From: Apostichopus japonicus
Taxonomy: Eukaryota > Echinodermata > Holothuroidea > Aspidochirotida > Stichopodidae
Assembly (NCBI RefSeq): GCF_037975245.1
Contig: NC_092580.1
Span: 11,561,501-11,625,500 of the forward strand
DNA: 64,000 bases
Direction of reading: 5' to 3'
In this document: positions 13,791 to 29,356 of the stretch, one piece after another
How positions within the stretch are numbered: position 1 is the stretch's first letter
Layout: the number at the start of each line of letters is the position of its first letter
Translations under genes and position numbers: made by a program
The notes under the pieces: generated by a model
What the model was told of the DNA's origin: nothing
The model's database searches: none
What the model saw: only the letters and a program-made list of their open reading frames with translations

Positions 13791-16700
13791 GTTAGCTCAG
13801 AATCTAAACGGAAATGGCGATGGAAATAACCATGTGCTATTTACAGACTAAACATTCAGCTGTATATATACATATCATACGATGGGTATAGGATAAACTA
13901 TATACCAGTTAAGGGAAAAAAAGCGATTGTGTGTGCTCTTCAGCGGGCTTCAAAAGTCGGACAAAGTTATTTCGTAAGTCATTATCGAGGAATTTAATTT
14001 GGTACTTAACCTTAGTAAGAAGAGGGACTACTGGAGAAAATGCAATCAAACCTCTTCAATAGATTAATTAGCTGCCTAATTAAGCAACTTTAATGAGCCT
14101 TTTGTTTTTAGAAAAAAAAATCTTCCATGCCATATCGTTGCTAAACATCTGTGAACATGAGCTTGACTATATGTCATCTTTCCTTTCAGAATAACGAAGA
14201 AAGGTTATTGATGTGATTTGCAATTTTCCGATCTGCCTCTGTGCCTGTATCCCATCAAAAAAGGTCTGAGCGACGAAAATGTAGTGGAAAATAGTGAATC
14301 ACTAAATACTGCTTATAACTAAAACACTGAGGGAAAAACCAGTATATAGTTAAATCCGCAGGCAGTCATTTAAAACAAGTATACCGAATGCGTGATGGTG
14401 GTGCCGTGGGTGTGTGTGGGGGGGGGGGGGCAGTGGCGTAGCCAGCAATCTATTGTTAGGGGGCAAGATTTTTCTTAAGGGGGGGGGCAATCCCGTGATG
14501 GTTGATGGTAGGAGTTACCAAGAAATATATGTATTAATGGGCACCTCGTCGGCCAAATTATTGGCGCTTATTCTGTAGGACGATATTGATCAACGGTCTC
14601 CATATTTGGGTATGATGAAGGCCCAAAATGTGTTAATATCTCGGTCTGATTACCAAGTTCTGACCTTATATGAAGTATGAACATGAGCCCTGAGTATGAG
14701 ATTAGAACTCGAAAAAATGAAAAAAGAAGTATTTTGAATACATCACTGGATTTCATAGTCGTTTAAATACCCTCGGTCAGCACCATTTTACTGTATAAAA
14801 TATAATAAGCAGACGGCTTGCATTTACTTTCATAGAAGCCTCCATATAGTGCTACGTTGTAGCTGAAAACTATGGCGGCAAAAATAACCTCGTTAGGCGT
14901 CTAACAGATGTATTAGTCATTGTAATAGGATACATGGTTGGTTGATTTCTTGCGTAATTGTCTTCATTTCATCATCGATTTAATATCTTTTCTGGACGTT
15001 TTCTTTTCTTCTTTTTATTCATTGTATTTAACTCGGAAGTGATGTATGTCAATGTAATATTGAACTAAGCGGTCATGTAATGAAAGCTCTCAATTTCATA
15101 GTAACCTGGTTTCCAAGTTGCGAAGAGCCGCCTATATACATTTACTCTCCAATCTCTACTTCTGCCTGTTTTAATATCTGTTATTGGTGGTTTACACCAG
15201 ACAGTCCTTGACCATGTCAATTGAAATGCAAGTATCATTTTGATGGCAGCTTAATCTCCGATTATTTTGTAGACATATTTTTGGAATAAGTGGATCAAGA
15301 GCCGGATATAGGCCTACTGTATACAGAAAAACATGTTCCATTATCTGCTGGAAAGCTTTACGAAGCCAAAGCGACCCATATATGATTTTGTATACTAGAA
15401 AACCAGGGCCGCTTACACAAAATTCCCTTCTTTCAACAGGGTAAAAAGCCATACAATTTTCTGTGCTCTTCCCTAATTATCATTATTTATTATGTGAAGA
15501 ACATCAGACAGTTTTGAGATTATGCCTTTACCATACTTCTGTGAGGGTGGAACTACATGTATACTGCAGTCGTATCCACTGTATCATGCAGACATGCTCG
15601 TATTGTTTGTGAACGGGGCATGCACAGGACGCGGGAGTGGGGAGGGGCGGGGTGCGGGAACAGTAGCATGGAGAGCATGGTTGGAACCTCAGGGACAATT
15701 GTCACAATTGAAGCAATTTTCAAAATGATAATACATTATTCCATATTCCAAATTCCCCCAGGCCCAGCTAGTTGACTCCTAGGGGGATGGGCCTAGGGTC
15801 AAGCTGTAGGTATAAGTTAAAGTTAAGGGGGAGGTATAAGCACGATTGGTTTTCGTAATTTTAAGGATAGGAGGGAGAATGAGGGGTCGACGAGGTACAA
15901 GTGTTTTTTTTCTCTTCATCCCCATGTTAGTTTTATGCCAGTATCCAAGAGTCATCCGTACTGTCTGGCAATATGAATCAACAGGAAATTCAAATAAAAC
16001 AATTGAACAAAGTTTTGTTTTTTCATTCTTTCACTCTCTATCTTCAATAAATTTCTGATGAATTATATGTTTAATTTGACTTTACTTGGTAATTCTCTCA
16101 ATAATAGTGATACAGTTATAAACAAAAACTTCCTTTTCCATGTCCAGTGACCTCCAAAGCCAGGTCAAGCCCATCCAGGGACAATAACATCACCAGGCCC
16201 CCCCCCCACCTTTGGGAGTTTTCATTTTCCCTTTAATATATTATGATCCCTAATTGACCCAGATTCCCAGGGCTTCATGCCCTGCCCCCCCACACCCATC
16301 CCTCCCCCTCCCAACTTGTGTGACCTGTTCATGTCTGGTTATATTTCACTACCTGTCAGTTTTATCATTTTTTATTTAGACACTACCATAGAAGTAAAAT
16401 ATGGAAGTGACCATGTAGGGACAGAAAATTTGCCAGATATGCTTAAAAAGTGTCAAATCAAATTATTCGTTTCTCTTTTGACAAATTTGGAATATCTGTT
16501 TGCTCGGAATACGCGACTCTGTAACAGTCTGTTGTCGTCACCAATTTTTCGTTGTAACATAAAATATTTGAATTAGAATCCGTCATAGGAATATCAAACC
16601 GTTTTGCTTTGTTTTTAATCTAATATATCACCCACCTATCAATATGCAAAAACTTTGGCATCCGGAAAAAAAATGAAATAAACAACCTCTGCATAACAGT

Positions 16701-17344
16701 CTTCACAATTATTTAATCAGTAAATAGAAACCTTCAACGTAACGGACTGCCAGACTGCTACTTCCGATGGCACCCTGTACTACTGGTAATAAGCGGAAAC
16801 TTGTTCTCATCATTTTCATTAAAAGAACAATGCGAATGAAAGTGTGACATTCAACCGATGATGTCGTTACATCCCTGTCGGTAATAGCATCTAATTTTTT
16901 AAACTACTTCTCTAGGTCAGCTCTGAGGCGAAATGTTGAGTTTGGCTTTTCCATCCATATCGGTGGAGGGATCCATGAGGTCGGGGTGGTCCGTCTGACA
17001 ATTCAACAACGAACCTTTGGGGTAGGAAATGAAAAACAGAACAAAAATATGAAAAACAGAAAAGGAGAACGGAGTAGGATGATTACTTTTAAAATGAAAA
17101 GAGAAGAAACAAAATTGAATATAACAATGGGGGAAGTGACATGAAACAATCAAAGCTTGAATAGGTTATCTGATCTCAGCAATTATTGCTGAATGACTTT
17201 AGTAATTTCCTTTTAGAGTTATTGACTGTTTGCAGGGAAAAACCAATAACGAAAGTTGATCGGTGTATTGAGTAAAATACCGGTAATGTTTAATAACGAC
17301 GACAACAACATCACATGACAACGAATTTCTAAGTAAGCCGATCT
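13791..17344. other. No gene seen apart from the solo MITE end
   Basis: Frames up to 99 codons occur, but none has motifs or consistent splice signals. G/C homopolymers lie at 14419 and 16200. Confidence 0.5.
14431..14492 (+). mobile_element. Solo end of a hAT-like MITE
   Basis: CAGTGGCGTAGCCAG starts here, the same terminus as the element at 59635, followed by G-rich sequence. No matching right end was found nearby, so this is a fragment. Confidence 0.5.
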
Positions 17345-18110
17345 AGACCAGAACCGACCAAGTACTGGGTGGCTGATCTATAGACCAGGTCAGTGACAAC
17401 CAAGTACCGGGTTGCCGATCTATAGACCAGGTCAGTGACAACCAAGTACCGGGTGGCCGATCTATAGACCAGGTCAGTGACAACCAAGTACCGGGTTGCC
17501 GATCTATAGACCAGGTCAGTGACAACCAAGTACCGGGTTGCCGATCTATAGACCAGGTCAGTGACAACCAAGAAGTGGGTAGCCGATCTATAGACGAGGT
17601 CAGTGACAACCAAGAAGTGGGTAGCCGATCTATAGACCAGGTCAGTGACAACCAAGTACTGGGTGGCTGATCTACATACCAGGTCAGTAACAACCAAGTA
17701 GTGGGTAGCCGATCTACATACCAGGTCAGTGACAACCAAGTACCGGGTGGCTGATCTATAGACAAGATCAGTGACAACCAAGTACCAGGTGGCAGATCTA
17801 TAGACCAGGTCAGTGACAACCAAGTACCGGGTGGCCGATCTACATACCAGGTCAGTCACAACCAAGTACCGGGTGGCTGATCTATAGACAAGGTCAGTGA
17901 CAACCAAGTACTGGGTGGCCGATCTATGGACCAGGTCAGTCACAACCAAGAAGTGGGTAGCTGATCTATAGACCAGGTCAGTGACAACCATGTACAGGTC
18001 AGTGACAACCAAGTATCAGGTAGCCGATCTATAGACCAGGTCAGTGACAACCAAGTACTGGGTAGCCGATTTTGACCAGATCAGGACAATGACAACCAAA
18101 CATTGGGTAC
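17345..18110. repeat. Minisatellite, 42-bp unit, about 18 copies
   Basis: The unit contains GATCTATAGACCAGGTCAGT followed by GACAACCAAGTACCGGGT, with many point variants and at least one shortened unit near 18000. Because 42 is a multiple of three, the minus strand stays open as a repeating 14-residue pattern; I regard that as a by-product, not a gene. Confidence 0.92.
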
Positions 18111-19164
18111 TTTTATTTTTCTTTAACCAGATCTGACATTTACAATGGCATGCTACCTTAATATCTTGATCAAATCTCTCTGTAAATAATTCCAGTACTA
18201 TTGTAGGTCAGGCCCAACGTTAAACATTTGATTTGTCATTCAAGCAATTACGGTATCACATCGTCGACAGATCTCTCGATGTAAAATACTGCTGTTTGGA
18301 CACGTGTATGACCGAGATAAAATCATATCTCAGATCATTTGTATTCCTATCTTGTCACTGGGACTAAACACTGGCTATTCCACATAGTTTATGTCAAAAT
18401 AATTGAGAATAAAATGTTTATGAATGCCATTATGACTTCCTAGAGATATAAATTACATCCAGTGAGATCGTTTGCTCAGAAGCAGCTTTGTGTTAACATT
18501 TTCATGCTACAATCTTTCCAGTGGCGTGCCTTACTGCCTAGACAATTTGACCACACTGTGATGGTATTAAGTGATCAGATAATGAGGAACACAACACATA
18601 GTGTTGCATTTGACCCCGTAGACCTTTCGGAAGTCTCCAAATGGTCCTTGAACCGTGAGTCAACAAGAGGACAAAACATACAGTCTAGAGTCTATGTCCA
18701 CATAGAATTGTAATCGTACGGTGTAAGTACGTTAAAGGTGCCCGAGGTGGGAAAACCATAAATAAAAAGATTTATATTTAGATCAAATTTCAGAGTTTTT
18801 GATTAACAATGTGTGGTCGACAGAATGTGATATATATTGCCAGGTGCAAAAACAAACAAACAGTCAGACAATCTTACTTTATAAATCTCTGAGCAGGGAT
18901 TCAAGAGTCAGACTGGACCACAGGGACAATTAAATATATCCAGAACCTGATTTTAATGTCTAATAAATTCATGGTACATTTACTGGCCTCTGAGAATACA
19001 TTTTGTCCTTTATTCCACATTTCTTGGCCCCCCCAAATTTGACCCCGGCATTGGGGCTGTAGCCCCATCGTCCCCTCCTTTCTTGGCGGCCATGATTATG
19101 ACAGAGTATGCGATATTTACTGCTAATAGCTAACAAAGAAAGCAAGGATAAAGGGGCAGATGTA

Positions 19165-19696
19165 GATGAGAGATTGGAAGGTAAGGTGACACTGGTAACA
19201 GTGATGAGAGATTGGAAGGTAAGGTGACACTGGTAACAGTGATGAGAGATTGGAAGGTAAGGTGACACTGGTAACAGTGATGAGAGATTGGAAGGTAAGG
19301 TGACACTGGTAACAGTGATGAGAGATTGGAAGGTAAGGTGACACTGGTAACAGTGATGAGAGATTGGAAGGTAAGGTGACACTGGTAACAGTGATGAGAG
19401 ATTGGAAGGTAAGGTGACACTGGTAACAGTGATGAGAGATTGGAAGGTAAGGTGACACTGGTAACAGTGATGAGAGATTGGAAGGTAAGGTGACACTGGT
19501 AACAGTGATGAGAGATTGGAAGGTAAGGTGACACTGGTAACAGTGATGAGAGATTGGAAGGTAAGGTGACACTGGTAACAGTGATGAGAGATTGGATGGT
19601 AAGGTGACACTGGTAACAGTGATGAGAGATTGGAAGGTAAGGTGACACTGGTAACAGTGATGAGAGATTGGAAGGTAAGGTGACACTGGTAACAGT
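19165..19696. repeat. Minisatellite, 38-bp unit, exactly 14 copies
   Basis: The unit begins GATGAGAGATTGGAAGGTAA and continues GGTGACACTGGTAACAGT. The 14 units span exactly 532 bases, and I saw only one base change (GGATGG for GGAAGG, near 19596). Such uniformity suggests recent expansion or gene-conversion-like turnover. Overlapping minus-strand frames across it are artefacts of the repeat. Confidence 0.95.
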
Positions 19697-19699
19697 GTA

Positions 19700-22600
19700 A
19701 GGACGTGAACACGCTAAGTTGTTTGCCTTGGGGAAAGCAGGTACTGTACAATGTCCTTGGCAACTTGTGTAAAAAATGGTTGTGTTTTTAGTCTCTGAAC
19801 ACTTGCCGTGACACTTGTGTACAACATGGAATCATTTTGTGAAGGCAAGGGGATGAAGGAGCGCAGCAGAGATAAAGAGAAGAGGTCATGCAGGAGATGG
19901 GAAAGAGGAAGATCTCAAGGTTTTAAAACATGCATAAATTATGCAACTTTGTCTGCACTAAAAGATTAAAAGCTTTAAATTTCATCCACATGAAACATTT
20001 TGCATAAATCCTCTCCCCCCCCCCCCCATGCCCTCCTGATTCTCCAACAAGTGTATGTCACATTGCCAATTGAAGGGAACAGTTAATGCTTTTTAGCGCA
20101 CATATGAAGCAATGAAACGATCGCAACATCATAGAGCTGTAGCCCTACCACAGGAAGTCAAAACTATGGTATGAAATTGTTTCCCCAAAAGGTAATGAGG
20201 GCGGTATTGAAGAACGTCGCATGCATAGACTTCGGATGTGTGACCTGATTAATTCACTTTGGCTTTGGCTTTTGAGTTCAACGTTTCAAGGAAGTCTATG
20301 GTTAAATGTTGTATAGTTTACTTGTTTGTTCAGCGCATTGAGCTTCGGGATATTGGGCTCTATAAGTACTGGTGTAATAATTCAGTATGCTGCCGTGTTG
20401 GACGAATGTAACGGTAACAGTAAATTGCCGACTTTGTGATCCGCGGTCCCACTCACAATTTTGCAAGGTTGGTAAGAGTGAATCCATAGTTTTCCGAAGA
20501 AAAACAACGAAAACATCATGAATAGCCATTTAATGTAATACTTTAAGTTTAAAGTAATATTTTGTATAATAAAATAAAAAGTCCACTGTATATAGTCTTA
20601 ATTATAATAAGTGTTACGCAAATTCATCTACATTACTTGCGACATTGAACCATAATTTCATTCTGACTTATGCCATTATATATGAAAACACATTCAAAGA
20701 CAATATTTATGGGCACTATGAATGCTTTTGAAATGGCAGAATTATTTAAAAAACAAAGAAAAAAAAAAGGAAACCACACTGTTATTATCACGATAATAAG
20801 TCAACATGGCAGCTGCTCGTACTATACATTGATGTACACAATAGAGTTAAACGTTCTCTCAGTCTTAATGTTGCTTCGGTTTATGTCTCTATTACACCAT
20901 CAATATACTAAATAGACCATTCAACCATTAGGATTTTCAATCACTGCTCAGATTTCCGTTTCTTTATGTGGATGGGTCAGAGAGGCAGGAAATCAGGGCT
21001 ATAAAACTGAGCCATAAATAACTTATAAATATATAGCTTGAATTAACAATAAACAGAGCTTGAGAATATTTACCATGGTATTTTCTTTTTTTTTTTTCTT
21101 TTTTCCTGCTTCACCCGAATTGAGAATGGTATTTAAAACGATGCATTTTTAAAGCATTATGTCTTTTTTTCCCCCCTCTTGCCTGCCCAAAAGTTCGAGA
21201 ATATGAGAAATGTCTGGTGTATGAAAAAATCTCTTCCATGAAGACATGTGCCCTGATGGAAAGACCTTTCCAAAAAAAAAAAATGAATTACGAAGTTGAC
21301 CAAAATCTCACATGTATGTTAACTTTAAATAAAGTTGAAAGAGAGAGAGCATTAAAAGATGACAGACTGGTTACCCCCCACCCCTCCCCCTACCGTAATC
21401 TCCACAAATAATGTTGAATTAATGAGATATAAGTTCCTAACATCTATGTCCATGGGCATTTAACACATATATATATAACATATATCTCTGATTCATGTTT
21501 CCTTTTGTTTTTTTTCTGATTTGTGATTTATGCCTTATTTCATTCATTCCTTCCTTGTCTTCTCGGGGTTAAAAGAAACATTGTCATTTCCAAAACACAA
21601 TGTTATTTTTGTTAAGAAAACACATAATGTTTGATGTACATAAATGGTGGAAGAAGCGCGTCACCATTCTGTGGCAAGCAGTTTCGAGAATAGAACACAA
21701 ACACAGCTGCTCGGCATCTGTTATAAATAACCACATTCTCTACCAGACTAATGATTTATATTATTTTAATAGCGACTGAAAAACAAAGAGCGACAACATA
21801 CTCTTCCAAGTGGTGTCATCCAAAAAAGGACATAGCACTTTTATTTGGGGGGGGGGTGGGGTGGGATGGAAGGTGGTATGACTAAAAGTTCATATTAACA
21901 TTCATCTTCCTGTTTCGAAAAAGTTTAATTGCCAGCTGGTCATTGTTATGAGAGAAAAAAGAATTGTCTGGAAATTTAGGAAATGCTCCGATCAAACAGT
22001 CACATTCAATAAAAAAAGACCTAGCTTGGAGTAAATGATATCCTAAAAATGGCTAGGTATCTACAGCCATTGTGTTCATGTAACTATGGTAATGAGACAA
22101 AGACAAATAATCATAATATCATTAAGCACTATCAGTTATATCAGATTTAACACATTTGCAGAAGTTCACATGAACTCAAGACAGAGAATAGAAGCAAGAC
22201 AAAAATGAGGGGAAAATTTTCGGTTGATTGTTGAATTATTAAGATAGATAGATATATATATATCGATATATATATATATATCTATATAAACAAATGTCAT
22301 CTTGGTTGTAAACGGTCTTACTTCCTGCTGTTTCAATTGACGCGTCCAGAACAAGTCTGTAATTAGATACATAGGAGTAGAAGCTTAATAAGGAAGACCT
22401 GAAAATTGTCTGGGTGTTCTAACCAGTTGCAATTGGAAATAGGTCAGGGTGTGAGGTGAGTAGCTACGGTAACGAGGGCACCAAAGCTTCCTGGGAACTT
22501 CTTGTCATGCAGCAAAATTTGGGAATTTTAAATTTCATTTTTATCCTCAATAATGGAGGAAGTGGATATTGGGACTTAATGAAGCATACCATGCTGGCTC

Positions 22601-23094
22601 ATAAAAAAATGGTCTTTAATCACTCAATGGTATTACCAGGCAGTTTGGAAGAAAACAACAGATCTTTAGCCTAATTTATGCAAACAAAAAAACAAAACAA
22701 AAGAAATATAATATGAATGGCAGATATCTAATGGCCATATATGTAGCCATAACCACTGCTAATTGGGCAGTCGGGTTGTGTAAAATATTCAGGTAATCTA
22801 CAGTACTGTATGCGTGTTGCAATATTTTTGCCTGTCGACTTAAAATGCATTTTTTAGCTGCCCAATTCTATGTTGGAGATGTTAACACACTGTACTGCTG
22901 CAGACTGCAATATGTTAAATAATATATATATGCTAACATACAGTAAATACATTTATTATATAAGTTTTCTCCTCTCCATCCTTTGCTTTCTGCCACTCAA
23001 CATCTGACCTGATACTATACAATCTGGTTATTCCTACAACTTATCAGCACCTACACAACTTATGCTGAAATGAGATGCAAACTCAACCATCAAG
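19700..23094. other. No gene seen
   Basis: Single-copy-looking AT-rich DNA with poly-C (about 20013), poly-T (about 21087) and poly-G (about 21847) runs and a small TA tract near 22255-22286. Confidence 0.5.
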
Positions 23095-24697
<1,603 letters not shown>

Positions 24698-26889
24698 CTG
24701 ATTGAGGTACCTGTGATGAACAACTTCTCCCAAAGGCTCTCATTTCATTTAGAGGATACCCTCAGGTATAATGGTTTATCACATACAAGACTGAAACACT
24801 TTCAAGCAAGTCTACATATGACATAATTGAGCCACACACAGTATGATAGAGCTTTGTATTTCTAGTGGCTTGTTCCTTTTCATTACAAAACTGATTTTCT
24901 GTAGTAGAGTTGGGTTACGCGAAGTCTGGATCTGATGTACTGTAGTTCTTTAACCTAAACTTAAGACCAGTGTTGGTTTCAGTGTATGTAAACACTGTCA
25001 ATATTCACCTTCAAATTATGACAAAAGAAAAAAAAAATACAAAAGAAAAGGAAAAGGTTTCCTTTCCTTGTGGCACTAAGACATCACATATTGACAAAAT
25101 GAGACATCATGACATCACAACTTCTACAACCCTGATATCTCCAGTTAAGTCAGTTATTATCATCACAAAAATCCCAATCAAGATGATGGTTGAGCTTTCT
25201 TCTCCTACGACATTACCTAACATTTTAATCCTCCGAAAGGATAAAGAAAAGAAAGTTTCGGGTTGGAGGGATGTCCCGGTAAGATCGCTGGTCTTGGTTC
25301 TTCCCCGCAACTTCAAAAGTTCTTTTGTCATCCCACAAAATTTGTTCACGATAATCATCTAGTCACTTTTCATTTTTACCACATTACCAAAATTAATACA
25401 TTTTATTTGCCCTCTACTGATCTGCTCTAGTCGTTCATTCTTTAAAGTACAAAATGTATCTTGCCTTTTAAGCACGTTATATATTTTGCTTCACCTGTAT
25501 ATACTGCTAAACCAGTAGGAAGGCCCGTGACTAACTTGCTTGGAAAAATAAAGTCGCAATTTAAAGATGTAAACATTAACAATTTCGAGGAAGCAATAAA
25601 CCTTGCGCAAGATCGTGATACATGGCGGAGGTTAACCACTGAGCATGTCGCATAGACGAGATTCAACTTACTACTACTACTAACACTAATCCAATTCTCA
25701 TACACTAACACACACACTCAATTCCTCAAGTGTACTTCAAACAATGAACTACATTACCAGGTACCCCAGCAAAGAGCCTTAACCTCTTCAGCCTCGACCT
25801 GATTATAAATATATAGCCTATTGGTCTGTAGCAGGCAATTCAGGCGTTATAGGTTACAAATTGAACCGGCATATCCATGCATTGAATGACCACACCACGG
25901 TAACGGCACTTCATTTTATATGTTTATTATACCAGAGCTGCATGTGACTGGGTTATGTTAATAGTGTCAACTACTTTGGAATTGAGCTTTACAGTGAAAG
26001 TTTAAAAATGTTTCAACACCCCTTTGATACAATTTGTGCACATATTTGTTGTAAAATTAATATTATCACTTGAAATTTCAATCTCACTCCAACCTGATTA
26101 AAAGGGAACTCTTTATAGAAGCAATGTTTGTCTCACATATGACTATTTAAGGCAAAGTAAGAAAAAATTTAAAAAAAGGTCCTGCTATCATTTTTTTTTG
26201 GTATATATGGCTCGTGAGATAAATATGGGGAGTGGGGGAGGGGAGGGGAGGGGGGCAGGACAGGGCAGAGGAAGTGGTGGAGAGGAGGAAATTTGCACCT
26301 GTTTAATCCAAATAGTTGCATTAAAAACTTTGCAGTTACAAAGCTCTGTCAAGATATGAGAACATTGCTTGTGAATATTTGTTGCAATATCTGAGAGTGA
26401 CAGTTCAAAAGTTATCAGCATTGTATAAAAATAATAGTATTATCTTATGTTTCTTCCTTTTACTGTCTTTATTTCTTATGTGGAGATGCACCATCCACAT
26501 TTTCACTAATGAACAGTTTCATTATACAGGACTTAAACAGTAACTTGAGGCATCTCAACATGAAATCCCCAACACACGATTATGCAAGCAATCTCTACAA
26601 ACGATGATAAATAAAACAACGTTTTGTTACTACAATTAAGCAGTTAAGCAAATTTTCTAAACAAAATCAAGAGAAAACACTAAAACATGTCATAACCATG
26701 GACATGCAATATTCAAAACTCTTCATGTGGATATTTGTTTTTTACTATTGACTCAAAACAATAACGCCTTTTGCAGAATTTTGGCAGAGCTGAACAACAC
26801 AGACCACTTCTTCCATTTACTTGTATCGGGGAAAAAAATTATCTGACAAAAAATTTCTTGCGTAAAAGTAAGTTGGTCTGATGTTTCGA
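24698..26889. other. No confirmed gene; DMTF1 3' exon might lie here
   Basis: Holds the retrotransposon fragment at 25.5 kb and a both-strand open patch at 25107-25362. DMTF1 needs at least one more exon between here and 29.3 kb, but I could not settle on one. Confidence 0.4.
25475..25655 (+). pseudogene. C-terminal fragment of a non-LTR retrotransposon reverse transcriptase
   Basis: The frame ends GRPVTNLLGKIK...NLAQDRDTWRRLTTEHVA and a stop at 25653-25655. The AQDRxxWRRL ending close to a stop is typical of the end of many LINE ORF2 proteins. The upstream part is not recognisable. A short TACTAC repeat follows the stop. Confidence 0.5.
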
Positions 26890-26939
26890 TCCTAGCAGGA
26901 TCTTCTTCAAAGGCTAAAAAAATTGCAGGAGGATCTAAA

Positions 26940-27172
26940 ATACATACATACATACATACATACATACAAACATACATACATACATACATACATACATACA
27001 TACATACATACATACATACATACATACATACATACATACATACATACATACATACATACATACATACATACATACATACATACATACATACATACATACA
27101 TACATACATACATACATACATACATACATACATACATACATACATACATACATACATACATACATACATACA

Positions 27173-27203
<31 letters not shown>
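26940..27203. repeat. (TACA)n microsatellite joined to a dispersed repeat
   Basis: About 65 tetranucleotide units with one AAAC interruption near 26966. The left side (26890-26939) continues into a dispersed sequence that on the minus strand reads TTTTAGATCCTCCTGCA and then GAAGAAGATCCTGC. The same junction occurs at 39622-39730 on the plus strand. Confidence 0.95.
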
Positions 27204-27204
<1 letters not shown>

Positions 27205-28850
27205 CTGAGATGGGATACCTTTCTTGTTCAAATAGCACTGAGGGATTAATTTTAATTCCCAATAAGCGTCATCATGTCTGAGCTAAAAACATAAATATAT
27301 ATATATAAATTCCTTCACCTGCGTTTTCTTTATCTTTTTTGGTCAAGGGGAAGCAAATTTCTAGACATCATTCATTCCACTACACCAGTTGGATTCATGT
27401 CCCATCATGATTCAGGTCAAATCGTTTCCTCAACCCATTCCTTAACTTATTTTGGAGGTGATATTTCCATTAACCGATGCTCTTTACTCACACTATTAAA
27501 ATATCAAATTTTCATTATATAAAGCTTGGGATCAGCTTAATGGGCACATTGTCCCACATAGCATGTTCCTTCTACGAAAATAACGTGAATAGGGAAACTA
27601 AAATAACAAGATTAGGGAAGCGAAAAGGTATTTAGGCGTTCGATAAATAATTTAGGGCTTTAAAATATATCAAATCTGAATTAAGGAACACAGGTTACTA
27701 GATACTTTTGTCTCTCAGAGATTGTTAAAACGAGATAATTTCAATAATTTCATTTCACATTAAAGTTTTTTAGGCCCCAGGAAGGACTGATGAGCACAAA
27801 ATTTCACGATGCAACAATTTGCAACAGTTTTTCTTCCAGGTGCTCTTTCACCCAAACGAACAAGAATTTCTTTCACCAGACGCCCATTAATTCCATACGG
27901 TAGGAATGGTACGGTAAAACTTTAATTTAAATTGACTTACATGAGCTTGTGTATATCCACTAGCATTTATTTTGCATGAACGTTTACAATTTCCTCGCTG
28001 GCAAATTGTTTGAAATATCAAAAACAATTTTGACACGTCGACTAAATTATGGCGATATGATACCTTCGTTCGCTGCGATGTCCGCTCCTTTGATCCAGCG
28101 CTGCAAGGTCTTCTTGCATAGCATAATGCATAGCAATGCATAGCATAGCAATGCATAGCATAATTCAATGCTCAATTTGCATAGAATAATTAAATACCTG
28201 TTCTTAAAAACTTACAGTCCGCAATGAAACCCAACTTCTCTCTGTCTAATACGTGGCTGGCACAACAAATCGTGATATGCCGAACACACATGCACACACC
28301 TGTCTGCGCCCGATTGCATATATTTTGCGGTCACTAGTAGTTGGCAACATTAAACACATTCCAGTATCTAATGCCATACTCAATGTGAGCAAGTTTGATT
28401 CAAATGTTCGTGACAAATGTTAAACAAATGAATACATTAGTCACTGTGCCAAGGTCAATCTTAGAATGCTTACAGGCTCTTGGAAAAAAGCAAATCATTA
28501 CATGGGACAAATTTTGTTTCTATAACCACTGACAACTTTTAATGTGACATAATTTTTAAAGACGCTACAAAGATCGAGGATGGAGGGTGTGGGGGGGGAG
28601 GGGTGGCAGAGGGAAAAGGTGCATGAATATGTGAATGTGTGTAGAATACATTTAATTGTAATGTTCATTCATACTTAGTAAAGATTCCTAAATCATATTG
28701 GTCCATTCAGGTCAGCTGACCGTGGTTAATCCTGTGGGTAATGCACGGTAAAATTACGGGGCATCACTTTAATAAATCTTTGGTTATATGTAACCAAAAA
28801 TGTTTTGTTTTATGATTTTTCCCCACACAAATGGTAGTGTATGAATGAAC

Positions 28851-29016
28851 GGGGTTAATCAACGGTCTAGCAGGCGTTACTCACATGATTAATGCACTCC
28901 GGGTGTTAATGCTATCGCTGGATGCACTCGGGCTCCGCCCTCGTGCATCGCTTGCATTATCCCCCGATCATGCATTAATCCTGTGAGTAATGCACGCTAA
29001 ACCGTTGATTAACCCC
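28851..29016. mobile_element. Foldback (hairpin) repeat, 166 bp
   Basis: GGGGTTAATCAACGGT at the left is mirrored exactly by ACCGTTGATTAACCCC at the right. The inner arms stay largely complementary (TTACTCACATGATTAATGCA against TGCATTAATCCTGTGAGTAA) down to a loop near 28930. An extra diverged end lies at 28725-28765. No target duplication is clear. It would form a long hairpin if transcribed. Confidence 0.75.
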
Positions 29017-29356
29017 TTAATAAAATATGCAAATTCTGTTTCTCAAGAAATAGGAGGTAAGATTAAATATGCTTCAAACAATTGGGTTTGATCCTTTTAT
29101 TTTAGCAAGATTACAGACGCTGTTGGATTCAATAACATTTAACTTGAAATTCAAAATGCATCCATCCAGTGAGAATGTGACAAGTAGAACATTTGAATTT
29201 CGTCTCATATTTTTTGGATCATGCTGACACCAAACTTGATTTCTCTTCCAGAAGGGGGATTATTATCCACCAATGGTTACTATATATATATGACCACATT
29301 AATTAGATTGAATTGCAGGATATGGACTTTTGATGATAAATTTGCATCAAACTTAC

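Noticed and set aside
17329-18012. 227-codon minus-strand frame with a 14-residue repeat
   Set aside because: It is produced by the 42-bp minisatellite, whose unit is a multiple of three; other frames are also open, and no flanking exon-like sequence or motif supports a gene.
18969-19763. Minus-strand frames up to 264 codons with a cycling motif
   Set aside because: The 38-bp array read through three frames gives the same motif in each; near-identity at DNA level and overlap of three frames indicate repeat, not protein selection.
25107-25362. Candidate last exon of DMTF1 on the minus strand
   Set aside because: A frame compatible with the phase of the preceding exon exists from 25345 to about 25234, but the acceptor lacks a good pyrimidine tract, a second frame is equally open, and the residues do not resemble the DMTF1 C-terminus.
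26753-27262. Cys/Tyr/Val/Met and Ile/His/Thr/Tyr repeat frames
   Set aside because: They are translations of the TACA/TATG microsatellite.
28040-28085. Possible mini-exon on the minus strand between a TTGCAG acceptor and an AAG/GTATC donor
   Set aside because: The phase would fit after the last DMTF1 exon found, but it is only about 44 nt, sits beside ATGCATAGC short repeats and lacks supporting similarity.
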